A stretch of DNA of 58,420 bases from contig NZTP01000053.1 in the NCBI GenBank assembly GCA_002696485.1, positions 1 to 58,420 of the forward strand, written 5' to 3'. The DNA is from Altibacter sp. (GTDB lineage Bacteria; Bacteroidota; Bacteroidia; Flavobacteriales; Flavobacteriaceae). Each line of letters opens with the position of its first letter. Positions within the stretch are counted from its first letter, which is position 1. Both the position numbers and the translations under genes were made by a program. The notes beneath the pieces were generated by a model. The model did not search any database, had not been told where the DNA came from, and was given only the letters and a program-made list of their open reading frames with translations. Below are positions 1 to 7,038 of this stretch, in pieces.

Positions 1-1030
1 TAATGTTCCCAGTTACGTCTGTTGTACGCACGTAGAACTGTGGACGGTAGTTATTGTGGAATGGAGTGTGACGTCCACCTTCTTCTTTCTTAAGTACGTA
101 AACCTCGGCTTTAAATTTAGCGTGTGGAGTTACAGATCCAGGCTTACAGATTACCATACCTCTAGAGATTTGGCTTTTCTCAATACCTCGTAAAAGGATA
201 CCCGCATTATCTCCAGCCTCACCTCTGTCAAGGATTTGACGGAACATTTCAATTCCAGTGATGGTAGAAGTTAACTTTTCAGCACCCATACCGATGATCT
301 CTACAGGATCTCCGGTGTTTGCTACTCCTGTTTCAATACGTCCAGTAGCAACAGTACCACGACCTGTAATAGAGAATACATCTTCTATAGGCATCAAGAA
401 TGGCTTGTCGATCTCACGCGTTGGCTCTTCGATCCAAGTATCAACAGCTTCCATCAACTGTAATACTGTATCAACCCACTTTTGCTCTCCGTTCAAAGCA
501 CCTAATGCAGAACCAGCGATCACAGGACCATTGTCTCCATCATACTCGTAGAAAGAAAGTAGATCTCTAATCTCCATCTCAACTAATTCCAAAAGCTCCT
601 CATCGTCTACCATATCCACTTTGTTCATGAATACAACGATACGAGGAATACCAACCTGACGTCCTAAAAGGATGTGCTCACGTGTTTGCGGCATAGGACC
701 ATCGGTAGCAGCAACTACCAAGATAGCTCCGTCCATTTGAGCAGCACCGGTAACCATGTTCTTTACGTAATCCGCGTGACCAGGACAGTCAACGTGTGCG
801 TAGTGACGATTTGCTGTTTGATACTCTACGTGTGAAGAGTTAATTGTAATACCTCTTTCTTTTTCTTCAGGAGCGTTATCAATTTGATCAAAAGATCGAG
901 CTTCTGAATAACCAGCATCTGCCATTACTTTTGTAATCGCAGCAGTTAAGGTTGTTTTACCGTGATCTACGTGTCCAATAGTCCCTACGTTTAAGTGGGG
1001 TTTGGACCGATCGTATGTTGCTTTTGCCAT
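1..1030 (-). CDS. tuf: Elongation factor Tu, 3'-truncated by window edge
   Basis: GTP-dependent carrier of aminoacyl-tRNA to the ribosomal A site. The reverse strand starts [20 protein letters not shown] and continues into the G1 motif [10 protein letters not shown]3 DCPGHA and G4 NKVD follow in order. About 343 of the usual roughly 395 residues are present, and the C-terminal part of domain 3 lies left of position 1. The gene follows four tRNA genes on the same strand with no promoter seen between them, so it is probably cotranscribed with them, as in the classical thrU-tyrU-glyT-thrT-tufB operon of E. coli. Identification is certain from the motifs. Confidence 0.98.
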   Translation of the reverse strand, partial: MAKATYDRSKPHLNVGTIGHVDHGKTTLTAAITKVMADAGYSEARSFDQIDNAPEEKERGITINSSHVEYQTANRHYAHVDCPGHADYVKNMVTGAAQMDGAILVVAATDGPMPQTREHILLGRQVGIPRIVVFMNKVDMVDDEELLELVEMEIRDLLSFYEYDGDNGPVIAGSALGALNGEQKWVDTVLQLMEAVDTWIEEPTREIDKPFLMPIEDVFSITGRGTVATGRIETGVANTGDPVEIIGMGAEKLTSTITGIEMFRQILDRGEAGDNAGILLRGIEKSQISRGMVICKPGSVTPHAKFKAEVYVLKKEEGGRHTPFHNNYRPQFYVRTTDVTGNI

Positions 1031-1084
1031 TTTGTATTAATTTAATCTTAGTTATATAATAGTGTTCAATTTTGTACTACGTTG

Positions 1085-1156
1085 AGCCAATGATGAGATT
1101 TGAACTCATGACCTCTTCCTTACCAAGGAAACGCTCTACCCCTGAGCTACACCGGC
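1085..1156 (-). tRNA. tRNA-Thr (anticodon GGT)
   Basis: A cloverleaf can be folded by eye: acceptor stem GCCGGTG/CATTGGC, anticodon loop TTGGTAA closed by TTTCC/GGAAG, and T-arm with GTTCAAAT. The discriminator is T and no CCA is encoded. It is the last tRNA before tuf. Confidence 0.95.
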
Positions 1157-1203
1157 AAAAATGATTTACGATTGCCGATTTATGACCTGCCTTCCGGCAA
1201 GCA

Positions 1204-1222
1204 GGTTTACGATTCGTAAACC
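1204..1222. repeat. Perfect palindrome in tRNA spacer
   Basis: The arms GGTTTACGA and TCGTAAACC flank a single base. The palindrome lies in the spacer between tRNA-Gly and tRNA-Thr(GGT) and would form a hairpin in the precursor RNA. A second imperfect inverted repeat (ACCTGCCTTCCGGCAAGCAGGT region, 1189-1207) precedes it. A role in processing is only an inference. Confidence 0.6.
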
Positions 1223-1247
1223 GCATACCGTAACTCGTAAATTATAG

Positions 1248-1320
1248 AGCGGGAGACCGGGTTCGAACCGGCGACATTCAGCTTGGAAGGCTGACGCTCT
1301 ACCAACTGAGCTACTCCCGC
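1248..1320 (-). tRNA. tRNA-Gly (anticodon TCC)
   Basis: The acceptor stem is GCGGGAG/CTCCCGC, the D-loop contains AGTTGGTA, the anticodon loop is CTTCCAA between TCAGC and GCTGA, and the T-loop is GTTCGAAC. Discriminator T; CCA is not encoded. Second from last in the tRNA-tuf operon. Confidence 0.95.
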
Positions 1321-1365
1321 ATTTATCTGAATTTATTTCAGAATGGTATTGTCAAAATTTCAAAG

Positions 1366-1445
1366 TGGATTACTCGCTTTACTCGTGATCCGTTCAGGGG
1401 GACCCTGGATTACTCGCTTTGCTCGTGATCCGTTCAGGGGGACCC
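1366..1445. repeat. Tandem 40-bp duplication in tRNA spacer
   Basis: Two head-to-tail 40-bp units (1366-1405 and 1406-1445) differ at one base (A at 1381, G at 1421). Each contains two short inverted repeats, GGATTAC/GTGATCC and CAGGG/CCCTG, so each unit could fold into two hairpins in the polycistronic tRNA precursor. The spacer separates tRNA-Tyr from tRNA-Gly. No coding potential is apparent. Confidence 0.85.
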
Positions 1446-1512
1446 TGAACAAACATTTTTTCTCAAATTCTTAAGAAAGCGAGCTTTCTACGAATTTTTA
1501 AAAAAATGTTTG

Positions 1513-1594
<82 letters not shown>

Positions 1595-1632
1595 AAACCC
1601 TTTATTTTTAAAGAACTTTCTCTTTTTCAGAG

Positions 1633-1706
1633 AGCCGATGGAGGGACTCGAACCCACGACCTGCTGATTACAAATCAGCTGCTCTAGCCAGCTGAGCTAC
1701 ATCGGC
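1633..1706 (-). tRNA. tRNA-Thr (anticodon TGT)
   Basis: The acceptor is GCCGATG/CATCGGC with discriminator T, the anticodon loop TTTGTAA sits between GCTGA and TCAGC, and the T-arm contains GGGTTCGAGTCCC. It is the first tRNA of the operon, about 45 nt downstream of the start predicted from the promoter at 1757-1785. Confidence 0.96.
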
Positions 1707-1728
1707 TTTTGAACGACTTTTTAGCCAT

Positions 1729-1755
1729 AAAAAAGTCCGCTATTTCTAACGGACT
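1729..1755 (-). terminator. Terminator-like hairpin in front of the tRNA operon
   Basis: On the minus strand the arms AGTCCG and CGGACT are followed by six T residues. It lies downstream of hpf, but also immediately downstream of the tRNA-operon promoter box (1757-1764), so every transcript from that promoter would begin with it. It may be the hpf terminator placed over the start site, or a 5' leader attenuator. Confidence 0.6.
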
Positions 1756-1756
1756 G

Positions 1757-1785
1757 CAAATGTATAGAATTTATTTTTTCTACAA
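1757..1785 (-). promoter_or_regulatory. Promoter of tRNA-Thr-Tyr-Gly-Thr-tuf operon
   Basis: Minus-strand TTG (1783-1785), an 18-bp spacer and TACATTTG (1757-1764) match the Bacteroidota consensus TTG-N17 to N21-TAnnTTTG. The predicted start is near 1753. Confidence 0.75.
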
Positions 1786-1806
1786 AACTTTTTTTAAAAA
1801 ATAATC

Positions 1807-2109
1807 TTATAAATACGCTCTTTGTTTATGCTTGCGTTTTTTAAGCTGACGCTCCAACGAATGAATGCATTCGTCGGCACCTACTTCAAAGGTTCTCGCT
1901 TCCTTTTTAACGATAAGATCGTCACCGGGAACACTGAGCAAAATCTCAACGATTTTGTTTTGCTTTTCACTGGTCTTCTGAACTTTTAAAAATACATCTG
2001 CGAATACAATCTTGTCATAGAACTGCTCCAGCTTGTTTAGCTTCCGTTCTATAAAATGGATCAATTTTACATCGGCTACGAAATTGGGAGTTTGCACATT
2101 TACCTTCAT
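1807..2109 (-). CDS. hpf: Ribosome hibernation promoting factor, short form
   Basis: Small cytoplasmic protein of the HPF/RaiA (S30EA) family that binds the decoding centre of idle ribosomes. The 100 residues match short HPF: an N-terminal beta strand (MKVNVQTPNF), then helix FIERKLNKLEQFYD, strands with SEKQNKIVEILLSV, and a second helix EVGADECIHSLERQLKK. It lacks the C-terminal dimerisation domain of long HPF. It sits 24 bp downstream of xerC and upstream of the tRNA-tuf promoter, so it may share the xerC transcript. Confidence 0.88.
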   Translation of the reverse strand: MKVNVQTPNFVADVKLIHFIERKLNKLEQFYDKIVFADVFLKVQKTSEKQNKIVEILLSVPGDDLIVKKEARTFEVGADECIHSLERQLKKRKHKQRAYL

Positions 2110-2133
2110 ACGCGATAGAATTAAAATTCGTAC

Positions 2134-3024
2134 TTAATTTGAATTTCGGGGATGCGAGTTTTTATACACTTCTTTGAGTGTCGCAATACTGTTATGTGTG
2201 TAAACTTGTGTAGCGGCTAAACTCGAATGCCCAAGCAGTTCTTTGACTGCGTTTAAATCTGCTCCTTCATTTAAAAGATGTGTCGCAAAAGAATGCCGCA
2301 ATATATGAGGACTCTTTTTTACTTTTTCTGAAGCCATACTAAAGTAACTATTTATAATTCTGTAAACAAGCGTTTCATATATTTTAACGCCTTTGGCAGA
2401 TAGGAAAAGATATTCCGGATCTACAATGTGTTCTAATTGCTCTCGATACTCAAGGTATTTTGACAGCGTTAAACATACCGAAGGCAATAACGGTATGATG
2501 CGTTCTTTGTTCCTCTTACCCAAAACTTTAAGGGTTTTTTCGCTTTGAGATATATTTTTTAGTTTGAGGTGCACCAATTCGGTTCGACGCATGCCGGTTG
2601 AATAGAACAATTCGACCATAAGCTTATTTCGAACCCCTTCAAAATCATTAGCGCCTTCTAAGTTATCCAGAACCTGTGTCACTTCTTTTTCTGAAAAGGG
2701 CACCTGTAGCTTCTTACTTGTTTTTAATGCACGATGTTTCAGAAGAGGATTGATATCAATCTGCTTGGTCTTCAGTAAAAATTTATAGTACGTTCTCAAA
2801 GAGGAAACCTTTCTGTTTACACTTCGGTTTGAGATGCCTGCATCGACCAAGGATACGATCCAACTACGAATCACAGCATAATTCACATCCTTAATAGTTG
2901 TGTAGCTAAATTCTTTTTCAGCAAACGCCAAAAAACACTCAAGATCGTTCTTATAAGCCACTACCGTATTGGCGGCATACTTTTTTTCTAAGGTCAAGTA
3001 ATCGATAAAATCTGAAAACGGCAT
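2134..3024 (-). CDS. xerC: Tyrosine recombinase XerC/XerD family
   Basis: Site-specific recombinase expected to resolve chromosome dimers at dif. The 296 residues comprise an N-terminal SAM-like core-binding domain (about 1-90) and a catalytic domain with the full residue set: Arg146 in TGMRRTEL, Lys170, His240 and Arg243 in HILRHSFATHL, His266 in LLGHSSL and Tyr275 in VYTH. Length is normal for Xer proteins. It has no arm-binding domain, unlike the phage-type integrase at 56790-58106, which supports a housekeeping role. XerC rather than XerD is the usual assignment for this context, but the two are hard to separate by eye. Confidence 0.9.
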   Translation of the reverse strand: MPFSDFIDYLTLEKKYAANTVVAYKNDLECFLAFAEKEFSYTTIKDVNYAVIRSWIVSLVDAGISNRSVNRKVSSLRTYYKFLLKTKQIDINPLLKHRALKTSKKLQVPFSEKEVTQVLDNLEGANDFEGVRNKLMVELFYSTGMRRTELVHLKLKNISQSEKTLKVLGKRNKERIIPLLPSVCLTLSKYLEYREQLEHIVDPEYLFLSAKGVKIYETLVYRIINSYFSMASEKVKKSPHILRHSFATHLLNEGADLNAVKELLGHSSLAATQVYTHNSIATLKEVYKNSHPRNSN

Positions 3025-3098
3025 TTTGATGACTCGCTATTGGTTATGGATAGTTCATAATTTTTGTAAGATACAAATTTGAATACATACCGTACTGC

Positions 3099-3133
3099 AA
3101 AAAAAAAGATCCGTTAGGTTGCTAACGGATCTT
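3099..3133 (-). terminator. rpsU terminator
   Basis: A strong hairpin, AGATCCGTTAG/CTAACGGATCT, with a short loop is followed on the minus strand by a run of nine T. It lies 27 bp past the rpsU stop codon. Confidence 0.85.
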
Positions 3134-3159
3134 ACTTTTATGAAAGGAACGGAATGAGT

Positions 3160-3354
3160 CTAGATCTCCTCCGCGTCTCTTAGTCCTTGAATATATTGTG
3201 CTTTTTGAATTTGCGCTCTACGCTCTACTGAGGGTTTTGTGAACGCTTGACGCTTACGCAATTGGCGCATCGTCCCTGTACGGTCAAATTTACGCTTAAA
3301 TCTCTTTAGCGCTCTATCGATATTTTCTCCGTCTTTTACTGGTATTATTAACAT
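3160..3354 (-). CDS. rpsU: Small ribosomal subunit protein bS21
   Basis: bS21 of the 30S platform; 64 residues starting MLIIPVKDGENIDRALKRFK and rich in Lys/Arg. The ATG at 3354 is chosen over an in-frame upstream ATG at 3387 because it gives the family N-terminus and is preceded at the right distance by a strong Shine-Dalgarno (3361-3370). In Bacteroidota the anti-SD of 16S rRNA is held by a pocket that includes bS21, and rpsU is known to be an exceptional gene with a strong SD in this group, which allows autogenous control. The gene has its own promoter and terminator. Confidence 0.96.
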   Translation of the reverse strand: MLIIPVKDGENIDRALKRFKRKFDRTGTMRQLRKRQAFTKPSVERRAQIQKAQYIQGLRDAEEI

Positions 3355-3360
3355 AGTGTC

Positions 3361-3413
3361 ATCACCTCCTCTCTTTTGGAGGGGCAAAATTAAACATATT
3401 TTTTTAGTTACAA
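3361..3413 (-). promoter_or_regulatory. rpsU promoter and extended Shine-Dalgarno leader
   Basis: On the minus strand TTG (3411-3413), an 18-bp spacer and TAATTTTG (3385-3392) form the promoter, which predicts a leader of only about 25 nt. The leader contains AGGAGGTGAT (3361-3370), an extended complement of the 16S 3' end, 10 nt before the ATG. Just upstream is CCTCC (3378-3382), which could pair with the SD, but the predicted start falls inside it, so the hairpin may be partial or absent in the RNA. Confidence 0.8.
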
Positions 3414-3441
3414 CCTATATTGTATTGAATTTTTAATAAAA

Positions 3442-4869
3442 TTATTGCTTGAACAAGGTTGCTCTTTTGCTTAGGTCCTGAATTAGCTTCTGCTCTTCTT
3501 CGCTTTCCAATAGCACATTATAGTTTTTCCAGAACTCCTTGTTATAGGGTCGGGAGGTAAAGATGTCCTGCGACCAATCTCTTTGAAGTGCCTCAAAAAC
3601 AAATTCGGGATCTTGTATGATCTTTGTGAAGACAATTTCCTGAATTGTATAATAATATTGCTCATCCTTGCTCTTTCCGGATTCTTCCAGATTTTTTTCC
3701 TGATCGGAAGATCGATCCCCTACATTCACTAATTTTGGTGTTTCGTAATATACATAGCTAGCATACATTTTATCGTTGTACTCCAGATAGGTCATCACCA
3801 ATTTATGATTTGTTTGTGTGTCAAAAAGGCTTTTGCTCCGTGCTTTTTGAGCAGGCGAAGCCGCTACGAGTTCGTATTCTATTTTCTTAAAGGCATAATT
3901 ATCCCAATATATGTACAACCATCCTTTGGGTTCGTATCCTTCATTGTAGATGTTTCGTGTGTTGAGCCCTACATACTCCTTTCCCTTGGAGATCTTGATC
4001 TTATACAATTTTCTACCATCATCTACCAAGATGGTATCCACCTCAAATTGATGCATTTCTAATAGATTATCTCCAAAAAGCGCATTTCTTACTGTAGCAT
4101 TCCGTAAGAAATTAAGGCGTCCTTGAAAAAGATTATCCAGTCCATTCACACGTCTGTCGTTCCACTTAATAGCTTCTATTAGGGATGCCGTTTCGATGGT
4201 ATCACGCCGAAGCTGCTTTGATTTAAGGTCGATGTAGGGTGGGTGGTTTTTGAGGTAAGACGTATAGGTATACAGACTGTCGACCTCCCTAAGGTCATAA
4301 CTCTTTCTAATTTCATCTACATTGATCTTAAGATGCTCTTCCGCCCTCGAAGCATATCCCGAATCGTACATTGTAATGGCGCTCTCTATAAGCCATTTGT
4401 ATTCCTTTTTATTACGCTCTTTATGTCGCAGAAACCCTTTTTGTATATAGGGAGTACTCGGTAGGTTTCGCGATAATCTTTCGATAGCCTTTTGCACCAC
4501 GCCATTACCGGTCGTGGGCCTTGGATCTGCCACGAGAATCACTTCGTCCAAAGAAGCCACATCTTCTGTGAGGAATATATCCATACTTGGATCAAATGCA
4601 TTGATCACCGTTTCATAGCTCTTGTAACCAATGGACGAGACCACCAAGGTGTCCTGCACATGTTCTTGCGGAACTACCAAAAGAAATTTCCCATCCACAT
4701 TACTTACGGTCCCAATGGTCGTATTCTTAATATATATACTCGCATTTTCGATAGGCAGATAGGTAGCAAAATCAACAACTTTGCTTTCAATATCAATTTG
4801 CGCCATGACACTTGTGGATACGCAAAAAATAAGTATAGCGCTAATGTGTTTAAAAAAGGAATTTCTCAT
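3442..4869 (-). CDS. CarboxypepD_reg-like envelope protein (DUF5686-like)
   Basis: Exported protein of unknown function. A signal peptide is evident (MRNSFFKHISAILIF to VMAQ). Residues about 25-110 read as a carboxypeptidase-regulatory-like beta-sandwich (IESKVVDFATYLPIENASIY, VDGKFLL, SSIGYKSYE), the domain that starts many Bacteroidota outer-membrane proteins. The remaining 370 residues resemble the long C-terminal part of DUF5686-type proteins but do not reach a recognisable barrel. An ATG 15 bp further upstream is in frame; the shorter form is preferred because it gives a cleaner signal peptide. No operon partner is apparent. Confidence 0.7.
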   Translation of the reverse strand: MRNSFFKHISAILIFCVSTSVMAQIDIESKVVDFATYLPIENASIYIKNTTIGTVSNVDGKFLLVVPQEHVQDTLVVSSIGYKSYETVINAFDPSMDIFLTEDVASLDEVILVADPRPTTGNGVVQKAIERLSRNLPSTPYIQKGFLRHKERNKKEYKWLIESAITMYDSGYASRAEEHLKINVDEIRKSYDLREVDSLYTYTSYLKNHPPYIDLKSKQLRRDTIETASLIEAIKWNDRRVNGLDNLFQGRLNFLRNATVRNALFGDNLLEMHQFEVDTILVDDGRKLYKIKISKGKEYVGLNTRNIYNEGYEPKGWLYIYWDNYAFKKIEYELVAASPAQKARSKSLFDTQTNHKLVMTYLEYNDKMYASYVYYETPKLVNVGDRSSDQEKNLEESGKSKDEQYYYTIQEIVFTKIIQDPEFVFEALQRDWSQDIFTSRPYNKEFWKNYNVLLESEEEQKLIQDLSKRATLFKQ

Positions 4870-4941
4870 TCTATAGTTCTCCAAAGATTATAACATACCA
4901 CAACCTGACACAAGGAGTGCAAGATCACTCATTGTTATAGC

Positions 4942-6108
4942 TTAAGTGGCTTTCTTATATGCTTTACCGTCGATCACCATCTTTGCGATGATCTCTTTCA
5001 ATATCTCTGAAGTTCCTCCTCCAATGGGTCCCAACCTACTGTCTCGAAAAAGTCTGGCCAGCGGATACTCTTCCATATATCCATATCCCCCTAAGAATTG
5101 AAGGCATTCGTACATGACCTCATCAGAAACCTTGGTGGAAATCAATTTTGACATGGTAGCCTCTTTGACCACGTATTCTCCATCATTTAAACGTTTGGTT
5201 GTAACATAATTAAAGGTCTTACACACTTCCACTTCGGTAGTGAGTTGTGCGACCCGATGACGTAAGGCCTGAAATTTAGAAATACTCTTTCCAAAGGCCA
5301 TACGATCCTTCATGTATTGAATTGTGTATTCCAATGCAAACTCGCTTCTGGCATGGGCGTTGATTCCCATGATCAATCGTTCCAGCGCAAAATGCTGCAT
5401 GATATATGGAAAACCTTGGTTCTCTTCTCCCATCAAATTTTCAGCAGGAATCTTCACATTGTCAAATGCAATCTCACCTGTATCACTGGCGCGCCATCCT
5501 AATTTATCCAATTTGGTGGCAGAAATTCCATCCACATCCCTATCCACAACAAAAATACTAATCCCCTTATTACCAAGTTCGGGTTTGGTCTTAGCCGCTA
5601 CGATCAAATAGTCGCTGTACACTCCGTTGGTAATGAATGTTTTAGATCCGTTCAAGAGGTAATAATCACCCTTCTTTACCGCAGTACTTCGCATACCGGA
5701 AACATCGCTTCCGCCAAAAGGCTCTGTGATACAAAGACAGCCTATCTTCTCGCCGGTAATGCTGGGCGCTAGATACTTTTCTTTCTGTTCATGACTTCCT
5801 TCCTTGTTCAAATGCGTCATGGCCAAGTAGGCATGAGCCCACATGGCAGCAGCAAATCCACCGCTATTGATCTTTTGCAGTTCTTCTAAAAAAATTACCG
5901 TGTAGAACAGGTCGAGATTCATGCCTCCATACGCTTCGGGGTAGTTGATGCCAAAATAACCCATGGCTCCAAACTTTTCCCAAATGAAGCGTTCTATATG
6001 CCCTGTTTTTTCCCACTTTTCAATATGGGGTACTACCTCTTTTTGTAAAAAATCCTGAAAACTTTTTCTGAAAAAATCGTGCTCTTCTGTGAAGTACATC
6101 TTACTCAT
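4942..6108 (-). CDS. Acyl-CoA dehydrogenase
   Basis: FAD-dependent alpha,beta-dehydrogenation of an acyl-CoA, passing electrons to ETF. Domain order is standard: N-terminal helices (FTEEHDFFRKSFQDFL), middle beta domain with CITEPFGGSDVSGM and GSKTFITNG, then the C-terminal helical domain with RDSRLGPIGGGTSEILKEII. The position that holds the catalytic Glu in medium-chain enzymes (YEGT) is Gly here; the base is probably the Glu of ALERLIMG, as in isovaleryl-CoA and long-chain dehydrogenases. The reading frame extends to an ATG at 6159 overlapping the upstream ComEA-like gene; the start at 6108 (MSKMYFTEEH) fits the family better. Confidence 0.9.
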   Translation of the reverse strand: MSKMYFTEEHDFFRKSFQDFLQKEVVPHIEKWEKTGHIERFIWEKFGAMGYFGINYPEAYGGMNLDLFYTVIFLEELQKINSGGFAAAMWAHAYLAMTHLNKEGSHEQKEKYLAPSITGEKIGCLCITEPFGGSDVSGMRSTAVKKGDYYLLNGSKTFITNGVYSDYLIVAAKTKPELGNKGISIFVVDRDVDGISATKLDKLGWRASDTGEIAFDNVKIPAENLMGEENQGFPYIMQHFALERLIMGINAHARSEFALEYTIQYMKDRMAFGKSISKFQALRHRVAQLTTEVEVCKTFNYVTTKRLNDGEYVVKEATMSKLISTKVSDEVMYECLQFLGGYGYMEEYPLARLFRDSRLGPIGGGTSEILKEIIAKMVIDGKAYKKAT

Positions 6109-6151
6109 ATAAGCTGTTTTGGGTTTAGGGATAAGGACGTGTAGGTCCGCT

Positions 6152-7024
6152 TTAGTCAACGGACAAATATAACTGAATTAGCTGTAACTTGTGGACTGAT
6201 AGTCCTTCTATTTTCTCCAATTCTGAAAAATCTGAAATGCGTTCTCGCAATTTTCGATATTCCCAGATGCGTTTTGCCAATTCGAAAGAAATGCCCGGAA
6301 TCGTTGCTATATCTGAAGCTGAAGCCGTATTGAGATCCATCTTCGTAACCAACCTGGGCGATTTCACGGTGAATTGATCCAACACCCTCTTGATCACCAT
6401 GCTATCGAGACCATACACATTATGCAGTTCTATATCATCTGCGAAACCTCCAAGCTTCTCTCTGTAAGATATGATGCGTTTGGATAGGGCTTCTCCAATA
6501 CCATATACTTCTTGCAATTGGGCGGCGGAAGCCTCATTTAAATCGACCTTTTGCGCAAAGGGTTTTGGTGTGTTGTAGGCTGCTTTTTTTTTAGAGGCAG
6601 ATTTTGGATTGGTCACCCAATCCGGGAATTTAAAATAGGGTTGTATGACGTCCAATAACGAATCTGATACCTTCGTCACCCGCTGAAAATCGGTTGCAGA
6701 ATTGATCCATTGATCCTTCTCCCGAAACAATTTAAGTCGATCGAATTCTTGAGGCGTCATTCCCAATAAGTATGCCTTATGATCGGTTATAAAATTTGGA
6801 TTGAAGGGATACAGTTTCGGCTTTCTACGTTCCAGTTCGACGGTTCGCAAGGAATCCAGTTCCTTTTGCAGTTGCAGTATTTCAGCAGAAGAAACATCCA
6901 AGTGTGTCTTTTCCGAAGTTTCCAAAAAATAATAAGCGGCCATCACTCCAACGATCAAGCTCACCAAAAGCAAAATCCCACTTCGCTCCTGTTTTGAAAA
7001 CGTAAAGTGGGATCTTAACTTCAT
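6152..7024 (-). CDS. ComEA-like helix-hairpin-helix protein
   Basis: 290 residues with one N-terminal membrane segment (SGILLLVSLIVGVMAAYYF) and at least two helix-hairpin-helix units: VDLNEASAAQLQEVYGIGEALSKRII and MDLNTASASDIATIPGISFELAKRI, both of the ComEA type that binds duplex DNA without sequence specificity. A first degenerate HhH precedes them (YLLGMTPQEFDRLKLF). The likely location is the inner membrane facing the periplasm. A role in DNA uptake is possible but unproven; many Bacteroidota carry such a protein without known competence. It ends just inside the longest reading frame of the acyl-CoA dehydrogenase. Confidence 0.82.
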   Translation of the reverse strand: MKLRSHFTFSKQERSGILLLVSLIVGVMAAYYFLETSEKTHLDVSSAEILQLQKELDSLRTVELERRKPKLYPFNPNFITDHKAYLLGMTPQEFDRLKLFREKDQWINSATDFQRVTKVSDSLLDVIQPYFKFPDWVTNPKSASKKKAAYNTPKPFAQKVDLNEASAAQLQEVYGIGEALSKRIISYREKLGGFADDIELHNVYGLDSMVIKRVLDQFTVKSPRLVTKMDLNTASASDIATIPGISFELAKRIWEYRKLRERISDFSELEKIEGLSVHKLQLIQLYLSVD

Positions 7025-7038
7025 ATTATTTTGTATGA

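Noticed and set aside
3355-3387. Longer rpsU product starting MPLQKRGGDD
   Set aside because: The extra codons are the SD and leader; the SD is positioned for the ATG at 3354.
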